Source of the DNA: Brasilonema sennae CENA114
Lineage (GTDB): Bacteria > Cyanobacteriota > Cyanobacteriia > Cyanobacteriales > Nostocaceae
Direction: 5' to 3'
Assembly (NCBI RefSeq): GCF_006968745.1
Contig: NZ_CP030118.1
Span: 5,988,340 to 6,052,339 of the forward strand
Length of the DNA stretch: 64,000 nucleotides
Made by a program: the position numbers and the translations under genes. Positions 8,132-17,110 of the stretch are shown in pieces. The stretch's first letter is position 1. Every line of letters begins with the position of its first letter. Under the pieces are notes generated by a model. The model ran no database searches and had not been told where the DNA came from. It saw only the letters and a list, made by a program, of their open reading frames with translations.

Positions 8132-9622
8132 TTATGTTTCAGCCAATTTGTCAGAGGAAGTAGGCAAGAAACCTCCGTCTCGCAGTTCCCTTACACTATC
8201 CTTAACAGCCTGAATAATGCAATCAATATCTTCATCTGTATGGGCTGTGCATAGGTAACCAGTTCCATTAAAGAGGAGAATTCCCTTGTCGAACAAATGA
8301 TAAATTAATAGATTCATAGTTTGCGATATAGCAGAATTCCCCGCTTCTTCAGAATTCCTTGAAGAAGCAGTACCGAATAGTGAGCCAAAATTCGCCATTC
8401 GGATGGGTACTTCATCTTCTTCAAAGTAAGTATTCAAAGCTTGGATGAATTGTGATGTGCGTTGATTCAACTGCTCTTGAAGGGCTGGTCCTTGAGTTTT
8501 AAGATGTCTAAGAACCGCTCTTGCAGCAGCCATAGCTAACGGATGCTTACAGAATGTACCTGCAAAAAACGTTGTTTTTGCTTGTGGGTAGGAAGAATCT
8601 CCATAACTCCAGATACCCCCATCGATAGCATCCATATAAGCAGCTTTGCCAGCGATGACTCCAATCGGCAAACCCCCACCAATAATCTTTCCATACGTCG
8701 CTATGTCTGCTTCAACGCCAAAATATGCTTGAGCACCACCCGGATGAATGCGGAAGCCGGTAACCATTTCATCGAAGATTAGGATGATTCCTAATTCTTT
8801 TGTTAATTTCCTCAGCTGTTGGAGAAATGTTTTGGGCTGTAAGTCCGGTCGGCTATTTTGTACAGGTACAACTAGAACAGCTGCCAATTCTTGCTCATGA
8901 GCTTTGATCGCTTCTAGTGATTGAGGATTCCCGTAATCTAAGACTAAAACATCTTTAACGATATTTGGCGGTACTCCAGGAGCAATTGGCACTGCACGTA
9001 AATTTTCGTCGTCTACGCTTTGTGCTTTAACTAGCGTTCCATCAAAATGACCATGATAGGAGCCTGAAAAGATGACAATTTTGTTGCGATCTGTTGTTGC
9101 TCGTGCCAAGCGTATCGCCGTCATAACGGCTTCTGTGCCTGTATTACTAAATGCTACCCGCTCCATCCCAGTGAGTTCAGAAATTAACTCTGCTACTTCA
9201 CCAGCAAACTCTGATTGCGGACCAATCTGTATTCCTTTCTCAAGTTGCTCTGTCAGTGCTTCTTTGATAAAGGACGGATTATGACCAAAGAGATTTACGC
9301 CAAAACCCATCATGAGGTCTATATATTCGTTACCATCAATGTCCCATATCTTGGAACCCAAAGAGCGCTTGCCAACAATGGGATAGCATATCTCCTTCAT
9401 CATTAGATTGAACCCATCTGACGCTCTTGGGTCAGCCAAAACTTGGCGACAGGCTTGCGTGAGTTGTTTTGATGTTATTGTCCGCTTGGTATAGCTGTTA
9501 ATAAATGTTTCTAAATACTTCTGTTGATATGGATTAAGACCTTCAGTGGATAACAATTTTGTGGTTTGTGTCGAATCAATTTGTGATAATTTGTTTTGTA
9601 CTGTAGATTCTTGTGTCGCCAT
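8132..9622 (-). CDS. free-standing class III (GSA-type) PLP aminotransferase
   Basis: A 496-residue protein of the glutamate-1-semialdehyde aminotransferase fold. Landmarks: WDIDGNEYIDLMMGFGVNLFG near the start of the domain, FSNTGTEAVMTAIRLARA, the SGSYHGHFDGT loop, IFDEMVTGFR, and the PLP lysine in TYGKIIGGGLPIG. It is a clear relative of the aminotransferase domain embedded in the 1795-aa synthase at 23939-29326. It follows the reductase-ending NRPS by 129 nt. In myxochelin B biosynthesis a GSA-type enzyme (MxcL) transaminates the aldehyde released by a terminal reductase, and the same role fits here (inference). Alternatives are a second beta-ketoacyl amination, or supply of a diamino precursor. 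Confidence 0.85.
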   Translation of the reverse strand: MATQESTVQNKLSQIDSTQTTKLLSTEGLNPYQQKYLETFINSYTKRTITSKQLTQACRQVLADPRASDGFNLMMKEICYPIVGKRSLGSKIWDIDGNEYIDLMMGFGVNLFGHNPSFIKEALTEQLEKGIQIGPQSEFAGEVAELISELTGMERVAFSNTGTEAVMTAIRLARATTDRNKIVIFSGSYHGHFDGTLVKAQSVDDENLRAVPIAPGVPPNIVKDVLVLDYGNPQSLEAIKAHEQELAAVLVVPVQNSRPDLQPKTFLQQLRKLTKELGIILIFDEMVTGFRIHPGGAQAYFGVEADIATYGKIIGGGLPIGVIAGKAAYMDAIDGGIWSYGDSSYPQAKTTFFAGTFCKHPLAMAAARAVLRHLKTQGPALQEQLNQRTSQFIQALNTYFEEDEVPIRMANFGSLFGTASSRNSEEAGNSAISQTMNLLIYHLFDKGILLFNGTGYLCTAHTDEDIDCIIQAVKDSVRELRDGGFLPTSSDKLAET

Positions 9623-9751
9623 AAGAGCTTATATCCTTTTTCAGTTTAAATTGCTAATACAATCAGATTTGTTGACATTTTGATTTCCAACCCCTATGAA
9701 TGATGAGTCGTACTTAGCATTGACAGAATTATGAGTATTTTTCGAGAGTCA

Positions 9752-12700
9752 TTACACCTGAATGTTACGCTGTAGACCATCTATAAAACCCTTTTGAATT
9801 AGATAAGAAAAGTAAGTACTTAGTAACTGATTATTTATTGGTGGACAGACGATAGAAGTACCAGCCAGTCCATTAAGTGTATTCTCGCAGGCAAAATGTA
9901 AAACTGCTGATGGAGATGTTTTCTCTTCAGCATTACTTGACGCAAAAAATGGTACTAATGAATACAAAGGATGTTTCTGTGAACTTTTAGTCATATTGAG
10001 TAACTCTGCTCGCCAATCTTCATAAGTCATCTGCTTAATTGGATAGCCTTGTGAACAAATCTGGTCGATAAGCATACTTGAGTGCAGAAGCTGGGGATTA
10101 ACTAAGTGAAAAGCCTTTCCTAGGGATTTTTCCTGTCTCGATAAATGGACGATCGCTTTGCTTACATAATCCACAGGAACTATGTTCTCCCTAATGTCCC
10201 TATCTGGCACACTTCCCAGTTGGATACAGCCTATTATTAATCTGTACAAGAAGTCATTTGTATTAAATACACCAGTTTGGCTATGTCCTGATATACGTGA
10301 TGGTCTATAAATACAAACAGGAAGCCCTCGCTCACCCGCAGTTTTTACTAATTTTTCGGCAACCCATTTACTTTGAGAATAACCATTAGAAAGCAGTTGA
10401 CCATCATCAAGACTATCCTGCTCTCGAACTAATTTGACCCCAGAATAACCAACTGACGAGAAAACACTAGAAGCAGAAATGAAATGTACGGGCTTTGCTT
10501 TGATTTTACTTGCCAATCTCAGAACCTCTTGAGTACCTAACACATTGGCAGCTTTAAGAACAGAGTATGGATAAATATGATTAACCCAAGCCCCATTATG
10601 ATAGATGACATCTATTTTACGTTCCATTAGTTGAAATTGCTCCTCTTCTAGACCGAGAAGAGGCTCAGATAAATTACCGACAACTGGGATAATTCTGGAA
10701 CTTAGAGATTCATTCCAAAGTGAATAAGCTTTAAGGCAGCTTTGCAGCTTTTGCTTGGATTCGTCAACATTTTGAGAACGCACTAAGCAATAAATATCTG
10801 CTTTAGTTTGCTGTAGAAGTTCAGAAAGTAAAAATGCTCCTAAAAAGCCTGTTGCTCCAGTTAATAAAATACAAGCTGGTTCACTCACAGATCCATTGAA
10901 AGTTTCAGGAAAAATTGTGGGATCTAAAACGGCTTCAGCATTGAGATCTACAAAAGTTTTTGAGTTAACTGTGGGACTGCTTTCATAGGAGCAAATGTTC
11001 TCGATATTCTCTGCTATACCTGCCACAGTAGGTCTTTCTAACAAACTGCGTAAAGACACATCTACCTGAAAAATTTTTTGTACCTTAACAAGAAGCTGAG
11101 TTATTAGTAAAGAATGTCCTCCTAAATCAAAAAAGTTGTCATAGATGCTCACTCGCTCAACTTTCAAAACTTCAGCCCAGATTTCTGCCAGCATCACTTC
11201 TACAGGGGTGCGAGGAGCGACAAAGATTCCTGTGAACTCTGAGCGCACCTGCTCAGGCGCAGGTAATGCCTGACGATCCACTTTGCCATTGGGGGTCAGA
11301 GGTAGCTCCTTCAGGAGTACAAAAGCGGACGGTAGCATGTAATCAGGCAACTTTTCTTCAAGGAAATGGCGTAGTTCAGTTATTGTCAAAGCAGATTCTC
11401 GCTTAAGTACCATATAGCCAACTAAGCGCTTGTCCCCTCGTACGTCCTCTCGCGCTATTACCACACTTTCCCGCACCTGTGGATGTTGACTCAGTACCGC
11501 CTCAATCTCTCCCAATTCAATGCGGTAACCCCGGATTTTAACCTGGTGATCAAGCCTGCCAAGAAATTCAATGTTTCCATCGCTCAGATAACAAGCTGAA
11601 TCTCCCGTTTTGTACAGGCGCATTCCTGGGTGAGCATCGCCAAAGGGATTGGGAATAAACTTTTCGCTAGTTAGAGCAGGCTGATTGAGATAGCCTCTAG
11701 CCAAGCCATCACCACTGATATAGACTTCACCAATAACGCAAATGGGAACAGGACGCAAATCAGAGTCAAGTATATATATTTGCGTATTGGTAATGGGGGA
11801 ACCAATCGAGACTTGCTTTCTAGTTTGTTGAGAATGGTGAGACAGCGCTGAAGGAGGGTTTCCCTCCGTAGGCGACTGCGTTCGCGTAGCGTGCGCTTTG
11901 CGCTTACCCGAAGGGCAGTGATATACACTACTCCACACTGTTCCTTCTGTTGGTCCATACTCATTAAACAGAGATGTTTCTGACAACAATTGGTAGTGAC
12001 GTTGCACCAACTCTGTTGGACAAGACTCACCCGCAACAATAACACTACGAAGTGATGTTAACTGCTCGGATTTTGTCTCCTCCAATAGGAGAGCATACAG
12101 AGAGGGAAGGCTTAATAAATGGGAGACATGATTTTGGACGATTAACTCTACCAGTTTTGGTATCTCCAGTTGTAAACCTTCTTGGGGAAGACAAAGAGTT
12201 CCTCCAGAGCAAAGTGTCCAAAAAATACCCGCAACAGAACTATCAAAAGCAAACGAAGAAAGCAATAAGAAGCTGGTAACTGTTTCTTGGTAATAAGTAA
12301 TACGAGCAGTCGTTGAATGAACTAGATTTTGATGTGCAATCTGCACTCCCTTAGGTTTGCCTGTAGAACCGGAAGTGTAGATGACATAAGCCAAGTTTTC
12401 AGGACACGTCTTGAGTGCAGGATTTTCCTCACTTTCTTGAGCAATTGTTTCCCAATCTGTGTCCAAGCAAATCGTTTGGGCGTTGTGAGCAGGTAAACTT
12501 TCCTGTAATCGCTGCTGAGTTAATAATACTGGTGTTTGGGTATCTTCTAATACGAACGCTAAGCGCTCTTTAGGATAAGCTGGGTCGAGTGGTACATAAG
12601 CTCCGCCAGCTTTGAGAATGCCAAGGATACCAACAATCATTTCCAGCGCTCGCTCAACACAAATTCCCACCAGTACGTCTGGTTTAACTCCTAGTCGTTG

Positions 12701-14209
12701 TAGGTAGTGAGCTATTTTGTTGGCACGAATGTTGAGTTCACCATAGGTGAGTTTTTCGTCAGAAAATGTAACGGCAATATTGTTTGGTGTGCGCTCTGCT
12801 TGTTCTTCAAATAAGCAGTGAATACACTTGTCTTGTGGGTAGTCAGCTTGTGTTTGATTGAACTCGACGAGAAGTTGATGGAGGTGGCGATCGCTTAAAA
12901 TTTCTAATTCACTAATCGCAGCTTCTGGATGATTTACCGCACTTTCTACTAACTTGTGAAATTGCTCTGCTAAACTTTCAATATCCTTTGCACAAAACAG
13001 GTTGGAATCATAATGAAATTCTGTACTTAGGAAATCATCCCTTTGCCGACAAGAGAGCTTTATTTTGAAACGCTCAATGCAGGTGTAACGCTTGTAAATT
13101 GAAAATGCTATATTATCTGCAAAATACTTTGGCTCTTCTGATTCAAAATCAAAGCCAAAAGGTAAAAAAGGCAAATTCTCTGATTTGGTATCCGATGATA
13201 TTTGTTCCCAAGTAAAACCCTCCTGCCATTTGTAGATAGATTCTACAGATTCATGAATTTCCTGTAGAATTTGACGAAACCGTAAATTCTCTTGTAAATC
13301 ACAATGCAGTGGTAAGTATTTAGCGAACAGCCCTAATGCTTTTTTTAGTTCATCATATTTCCTGCCATCAACAGCTTTGCCAACTATCATCTCCGATTGT
13401 CCAATAAGCCGCCAAAGCAGAATCAACCAGCAAGTTAAATAAAATATAGAAGCAGATGTATTATACTTCTGGGCTAATACTTCGATTTTTTCTATTAGTT
13501 CAGGTTCAATTCTTGAAATTACTAATTTAGGTTCAAATTTTGGTTTTACTGAAATAGAGTTTTCAAAAGGAAGCTGGAACTTTCTCAAACCAGAAAAGTC
13601 TTGCTTGCTCCAATACTTTCTTCCTACTGCCGTTTCTTCTGCCTCAAGTATTTGATTTTGCCATTCTGAAAAATCGGCGTATTGTAGTGGTTCTTCAGAT
13701 AGTTCATCTGGCGCTTGTTCGGAATAAAAAATAGCAATCTCTTTTACGAGATTATTCAGGCTTGCATGATCTCCGCAAAGAGCGGGCAAACCAATAAAAA
13801 ACAGATGTTTCTCTGGCGATAAACTTATAAGAGATGTCTGTAAAATTGAACCTTGTTCATAGTCAAAAGACAATTGGTTAAATTGCTGAAAGATTGCCTC
13901 AATCTTAGCTTCTTGTTGTTGAGGACTCAAACTACAAAGATTGTGCTTTGTTTCTAATTTTAACTTGCGGTTTTTAATGACCTGCACTGGAAGAGTCATG
14001 CCAGGCAGACAAGGAAAACAGGTACGGAGTATTTCATGGCGATCGACAATATCTTGTAATGCCAATTCTAAATTATTTATATTGACATGACCTTCAATTA
14101 AAATTGCACAATTACTACGATAAGCTTCACTTTGATCAAGTTGTTGCAGTAACCATAAATGCTCTTGCTGAGGTGAAAGTTGAAACCCCTCCATACTTTC
14201 TGCTTGCAT
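9752..14209 (-). CDS. terminal NRPS: interface-A-T-reductase (His-like code)
   Basis: A 1485-residue protein. Residues 1-430 form a condensation-like domain in which HHxxxDG is replaced by LPALCGD, so it is non-catalytic; this is the build of the 'interface' domains of beta-hydroxy-amino-acid siderophore synthetases. A domain about 450-970: pocket residues read D-S-A-L-I-A-E-V-W-K, 7 of 10 identical to the classic His code DSELTAEVCK. T domain LGGHSLLITQ near 1030. Reductase domain about 1100-1480 with NAD(P)H loop TGATGFLGAF and catalytic Y-x-x-x-K in YSQSK. There is no thioesterase, so the chain leaves as an aldehyde or alcohol. A 27-residue insertion at 763-790 comes from a palindromic repeat (11841-11920). 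It is paired with the hydroxylase 19 nt upstream. Confidence 0.9.
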   Translation of the reverse strand: MQAESMEGFQLSPQQEHLWLLQQLDQSEAYRSNCAILIEGHVNINNLELALQDIVDRHEILRTCFPCLPGMTLPVQVIKNRKLKLETKHNLCSLSPQQQEAKIEAIFQQFNQLSFDYEQGSILQTSLISLSPEKHLFFIGLPALCGDHASLNNLVKEIAIFYSEQAPDELSEEPLQYADFSEWQNQILEAEETAVGRKYWSKQDFSGLRKFQLPFENSISVKPKFEPKLVISRIEPELIEKIEVLAQKYNTSASIFYLTCWLILLWRLIGQSEMIVGKAVDGRKYDELKKALGLFAKYLPLHCDLQENLRFRQILQEIHESVESIYKWQEGFTWEQISSDTKSENLPFLPFGFDFESEEPKYFADNIAFSIYKRYTCIERFKIKLSCRQRDDFLSTEFHYDSNLFCAKDIESLAEQFHKLVESAVNHPEAAISELEILSDRHLHQLLVEFNQTQADYPQDKCIHCLFEEQAERTPNNIAVTFSDEKLTYGELNIRANKIAHYLQRLGVKPDVLVGICVERALEMIVGILGILKAGGAYVPLDPAYPKERLAFVLEDTQTPVLLTQQRLQESLPAHNAQTICLDTDWETIAQESEENPALKTCPENLAYVIYTSGSTGKPKGVQIAHQNLVHSTTARITYYQETVTSFLLLSSFAFDSSVAGIFWTLCSGGTLCLPQEGLQLEIPKLVELIVQNHVSHLLSLPSLYALLLEETKSEQLTSLRSVIVAGESCPTELVQRHYQLLSETSLFNEYGPTEGTVWSSVYHCPSGKRKAHATRTQSPTEGNPPSALSHHSQQTRKQVSIGSPITNTQIYILDSDLRPVPICVIGEVYISGDGLARGYLNQPALTSEKFIPNPFGDAHPGMRLYKTGDSACYLSDGNIEFLGRLDHQVKIRGYRIELGEIEAVLSQHPQVRESVVIAREDVRGDKRLVGYMVLKRESALTITELRHFLEEKLPDYMLPSAFVLLKELPLTPNGKVDRQALPAPEQVRSEFTGIFVAPRTPVEVMLAEIWAEVLKVERVSIYDNFFDLGGHSLLITQLLVKVQKIFQVDVSLRSLLERPTVAGIAENIENICSYESSPTVNSKTFVDLNAEAVLDPTIFPETFNGSVSEPACILLTGATGFLGAFLLSELLQQTKADIYCLVRSQNVDESKQKLQSCLKAYSLWNESLSSRIIPVVGNLSEPLLGLEEEQFQLMERKIDVIYHNGAWVNHIYPYSVLKAANVLGTQEVLRLASKIKAKPVHFISASSVFSSVGYSGVKLVREQDSLDDGQLLSNGYSQSKWVAEKLVKTAGERGLPVCIYRPSRISGHSQTGVFNTNDFLYRLIIGCIQLGSVPDRDIRENIVPVDYVSKAIVHLSRQEKSLGKAFHLVNPQLLHSSMLIDQICSQGYPIKQMTYEDWRAELLNMTKSSQKHPLYSLVPFFASSNAEEKTSPSAVLHFACENTLNGLAGTSIVCPPINNQLLSTYFSYLIQKGFIDGLQRNIQV
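11841..11920. repeat. palindromic repeat inserted in frame in an A domain
   Basis: Contains the perfect hairpin GGAGGG-TTT-CCCTCC (11853-11867) and a GC-rich string with GCGTTCGCGTAGCG and GTGCGCTTTGCGC. On the coding strand it adds about 27 residues (including HATRTQSPTEGNPPSALSHH) just after the conserved NEYGPTEGTVWSSVYHC, where other A domains have a short loop. The same GGAGGGTTTCCCTCC core recurs in the PKS gene at 30967-30981. Confidence 0.7.
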
Positions 14210-14228
14210 ATTTATACCTCTGTGTCAA

Positions 14229-15257
14229 TTAAATGCCTTGGGGACTATATGGTTCAGCCATTCCTACTAAAATTTTTCTTGGAGGGACAAATGGCTTGCG
14301 AGCATGTATTGATAACATATTGTCCAGCATCAATACATCTCCTTTTTGCCAGGAAAAGGTGACCATTTCCTGTTGATAAGCTTCTCTCAAATGAGCTAAC
14401 ACTGATGGCTCAATTGGAGAACCATCCCCGTAATATGTGTTAGTCGGTAAGTCTTCTTCTTTTAAATTTGTCAACAACGAATCGCGTATTGTCGCTTCCA
14501 ATGTGGAAACATGGAAAAAAGTAGCGTGATTGAACCAAACCATTTCACCCGTTTGAGGATGCTTGATAATAGCTGGTCCAACTTGTCTAGTTCTTAAGCG
14601 ATCACCTTGTTTCCATTCAACCTCAATTCCGTTGCTTTGGCAATACTCCTCTACCTTTGTTTTGTCTGTTGTTTGAAATACAGTTTGCCAAGGAAGACCA
14701 AATCCATCGCCAAAGTTACGCATGTACATCACTTTGTTTTCGATAAAGCGATCGCGTATGCTTTGATCAATACGCTCAAACACTTTTCGACAGCTACCAA
14801 TTGGAGTTTCTCCTCCTGACTGCGCTGGAGTCAAACAAAAGAAGAATATTTTCAATGGAAAAGTAGGAGAATAAGCGTGTTCATTGTGAGGAAAAATACT
14901 TTGCTCGGCAGGGTAGTCAGTTGAAGTGTAAATTCTACCACCTACTTGAGTTCGTGGAGATGCCCGATAACGATACTCCATCGCTTCTCCACAAATAGCT
15001 GCAATGATTTGCTCAAATTCCTCTAATGATTTGACTTTGAAATCCCGAAAAAGTATAGCTCCATATTTTAATAATTCGGTTTTCAAAAAATCCCGATTGT
15101 TCTTAGCCCAGTCTTGCAGATTCACACCTTTTATGCTAGGCTTTATCACCAAAGGAAAGTTGGTTCCTGGCTGGAGAAACTCAGTTTTTATTAAGTCTTC
15201 TTGGGATATGTTGACAGCTTTACGTCTTACAGAACCTAGAGATTCAATTTTTGTCAT
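14229..15257 (-). CDS. SyrP/TauD-type Fe(II)/2-oxoglutarate beta-hydroxylase (free-standing)
   Basis: A 342-residue TauD-fold enzyme of full length. The iron triad is visible as H-N-E (FPHNEHAYS, near residue 125) and the distal His in DNMLSIHARKPF. A 2-oxoglutarate-binding Arg follows in PFVPPRKILVGMAEPY. N-terminal marks are PLVIKPSIKGVNL..W and GAILFRDFKV. SyrP-like enzymes hydroxylate the beta-carbon of an amino acid bound to an NRPS carrier. It sits between the lone C domain (19 nt) and the His-like interface-A-T-R protein (19 nt), so its probable substrate is the residue loaded there, giving beta-hydroxy-His if the code is read correctly. It is clearly related to the free hydroxylase at 45381-46430, more than to the fused one. 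Confidence 0.88.
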   Translation of the reverse strand: MTKIESLGSVRRKAVNISQEDLIKTEFLQPGTNFPLVIKPSIKGVNLQDWAKNNRDFLKTELLKYGAILFRDFKVKSLEEFEQIIAAICGEAMEYRYRASPRTQVGGRIYTSTDYPAEQSIFPHNEHAYSPTFPLKIFFFCLTPAQSGGETPIGSCRKVFERIDQSIRDRFIENKVMYMRNFGDGFGLPWQTVFQTTDKTKVEEYCQSNGIEVEWKQGDRLRTRQVGPAIIKHPQTGEMVWFNHATFFHVSTLEATIRDSLLTNLKEEDLPTNTYYGDGSPIEPSVLAHLREAYQQEMVTFSWQKGDVLMLDNMLSIHARKPFVPPRKILVGMAEPYSPQGI

Positions 15258-15276
15258 AATTTGTATTTCCTTGTGC

Positions 15277-16827
15277 TTATAATCTGCTATTAGCTCTACG
15301 TTTAACGTTCATTAATTTTTTCTGTATAGTGCTTTCATAAGTTTGTTCTTGAGCAAGATTCTGCTGTTTGTCTGCTTCAGAGAGAATTGTTTTTAGCTCA
15401 CTCAATTTTGCCTCTGGATATGTCGCAATCTTGCCTAGAAGCGCTTCAAAATTTCTCGACATCTGGACAACGCTGACTGTATCAAATAGGTCTGTATTAT
15501 ATTCCCATATACCAAATAGTCCTTGCTCTGTCTCGTTTAGCTCTAGGAGCAAGTCAAACTGTACTGTTTTATTTTCGACCTTTAGGGGGCTTATAGTCAG
15601 ATCTGGAAGCTTCAAGGATGGAGTTTGGGTATTTTCCAAAACTAGCTTGACCTGAAACAAGGGTGAGCGGTTCAACTCCCGTTTCGGATTCAGAGCATCT
15701 ACCAGCTTATCAAAGGGCAGATCTTGGTGAGCATACGCTTCCAGGGTCATTTCGCGGACTCTTTCTAATAACTCTAGAAAGGTAGGATTTCCTGATAAAT
15801 CCGTACGCAACACTAGTTGGTTGGCAAAAAACCCGATTAATTCCTTTGTCTCGGCTTGGTTGCGGTTGGCGATATCAGTACCCACGACAATATCTTCTTG
15901 CCCTGTGTACCAGAAAAGCAAAGTCCCAAACGCTGCAAGCAGTATCATAAATAGGGTAATGCCTTGGCGTTGATTCAGAGCCTTAAGCTTCTCGGATAAA
16001 GTTTTGGGTAAGGTCAGAGATTCTCTTGCTCCTGAGAAAGTCTGAATTGCTGGTCGGGGACGATCAGTGGGGAGTTCCAGTACAGGTAGTTTACCACCCA
16101 GTTGCTGCTTCCAGTAAGCAAGTTGAGTTTCTAGTTGTTCTCCCTGTAACCATTGTCGCTGCCAAACGGCAAAGTCTGCATACTGGATGGATAGTTCAGG
16201 AAGCAGTGAGGGTTTCCCAAGGGAAAAGGCTTTGTAAAGGGCTGCTATTTCACGAATAAGCACGCCTATTGACCAGCCGTCAGAGATGATGTGATGCATT
16301 GTCAGCAATAACGCATGCTCTGTTTCAGTCTGGCGCAATAGAGTCACTCGTAGTAAAGAACCATTGGCTAAGTCAAAGGACTGTTGAGCTTCCTCATGAG
16401 CTAGCCGCAGAACTTCAGCTTCCCTCTTGTCTTTGGGAAGTTTTTGCAAGTCTATCACTGGTAGTCTGAAAGTCAGGGTAGGAGCAATAACTTGTATTGG
16501 TTGACCATCCACTGTAGTGAATGTGGTTCTTAAGATTTCGTGACGCCTGATGACTTCGTTGAAGCTTTGCTCTAGCGCCGCCACATTCAGCCATCCTGTC
16601 AGGCGCATGGACTGGAAGATGTTGTAGGCGCTATGACCAGGCTGCAAATGATCGAGGAACCACAGGCGCTGCTGGGCAAAGGATAGGGGAAATGAGTTGG
16701 TTTGGCGACTTTGGCATTTTATTTGTGTTTGTGAGACTATGTCCCCTTGTTTCTTGCTTAGCCGTTGTGCAAGAAGCTTAAGTTTCTCTGGGGAAAGAGC
16801 AGCAATTTTTTGGGAAAGATCACTCAT
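15277..16827 (-). CDS. stand-alone NRPS condensation domain
   Basis: A 516-residue protein with a single C domain. It has SFAQQRLWFLDHLQPG at about residue 48, RHEILRTTF, the catalytic MHHIISDGWSIG at about 182, and AYAHQDLPFDKLVDAL with RELNRSPLFQVKLVLEN later. The N-terminal about 40 residues (SPEKLKLLAQRLSKK) look like a docking helix; the last 40 are charged. No A or T domain is attached. It probably joins the polyketide intermediate on the preceding ACP to the residue on the terminal interface-A-T-R protein, completing a C/hydroxylase/interface-A-T set split over three genes. ATG 16827 has GGGAGGAAG upstream; a 283-nt gap separates it from the preceding oxygenase gene. Confidence 0.92.
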   Translation of the reverse strand: MSDLSQKIAALSPEKLKLLAQRLSKKQGDIVSQTQIKCQSRQTNSFPLSFAQQRLWFLDHLQPGHSAYNIFQSMRLTGWLNVAALEQSFNEVIRRHEILRTTFTTVDGQPIQVIAPTLTFRLPVIDLQKLPKDKREAEVLRLAHEEAQQSFDLANGSLLRVTLLRQTETEHALLLTMHHIISDGWSIGVLIREIAALYKAFSLGKPSLLPELSIQYADFAVWQRQWLQGEQLETQLAYWKQQLGGKLPVLELPTDRPRPAIQTFSGARESLTLPKTLSEKLKALNQRQGITLFMILLAAFGTLLFWYTGQEDIVVGTDIANRNQAETKELIGFFANQLVLRTDLSGNPTFLELLERVREMTLEAYAHQDLPFDKLVDALNPKRELNRSPLFQVKLVLENTQTPSLKLPDLTISPLKVENKTVQFDLLLELNETEQGLFGIWEYNTDLFDTVSVVQMSRNFEALLGKIATYPEAKLSELKTILSEADKQQNLAQEQTYESTIQKKLMNVKRRANSRL

Positions 16828-17110
16828 TTAAACTTCCTCCCTTTATCAACTGCTTTTGCGAGACAAGTGATGAATTCACGCAATTTATTGAAATATCTAA
16901 GTAGGTGAGATAAACTAAATGCAACTCTTTCTAAGAAGTGTAAATTAGGATTTTACAAGAAATGTGATTACTTCACTAATAGTTAATGACTCATCTCCAG
17001 CTACTAATTACCCCTTCTTCTAGCGGTTACCAACCTGGTGAGGTATGTTTTTAAGGGTATTAACTCTGATAAAAAAGATTTAGGTGTACCTCAGTTGCTT
17101 AGGAAACGCC

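Noticed and set aside
8132..9622. Housekeeping HemL (glutamate-1-semialdehyde aminomutase)
   Set aside because: It sits in the synthase operon, is longer than HemL, and is closest in layout to the embedded aminotransferase domain in the same cluster.
11671..12279. Genes overlapping the terminal NRPS on other frames (124 and 75 codons)
   Set aside because: Shadows of a clear A-domain reading frame; no ribosome sites or family likeness. The same holds for other short frames opposite the synthases.
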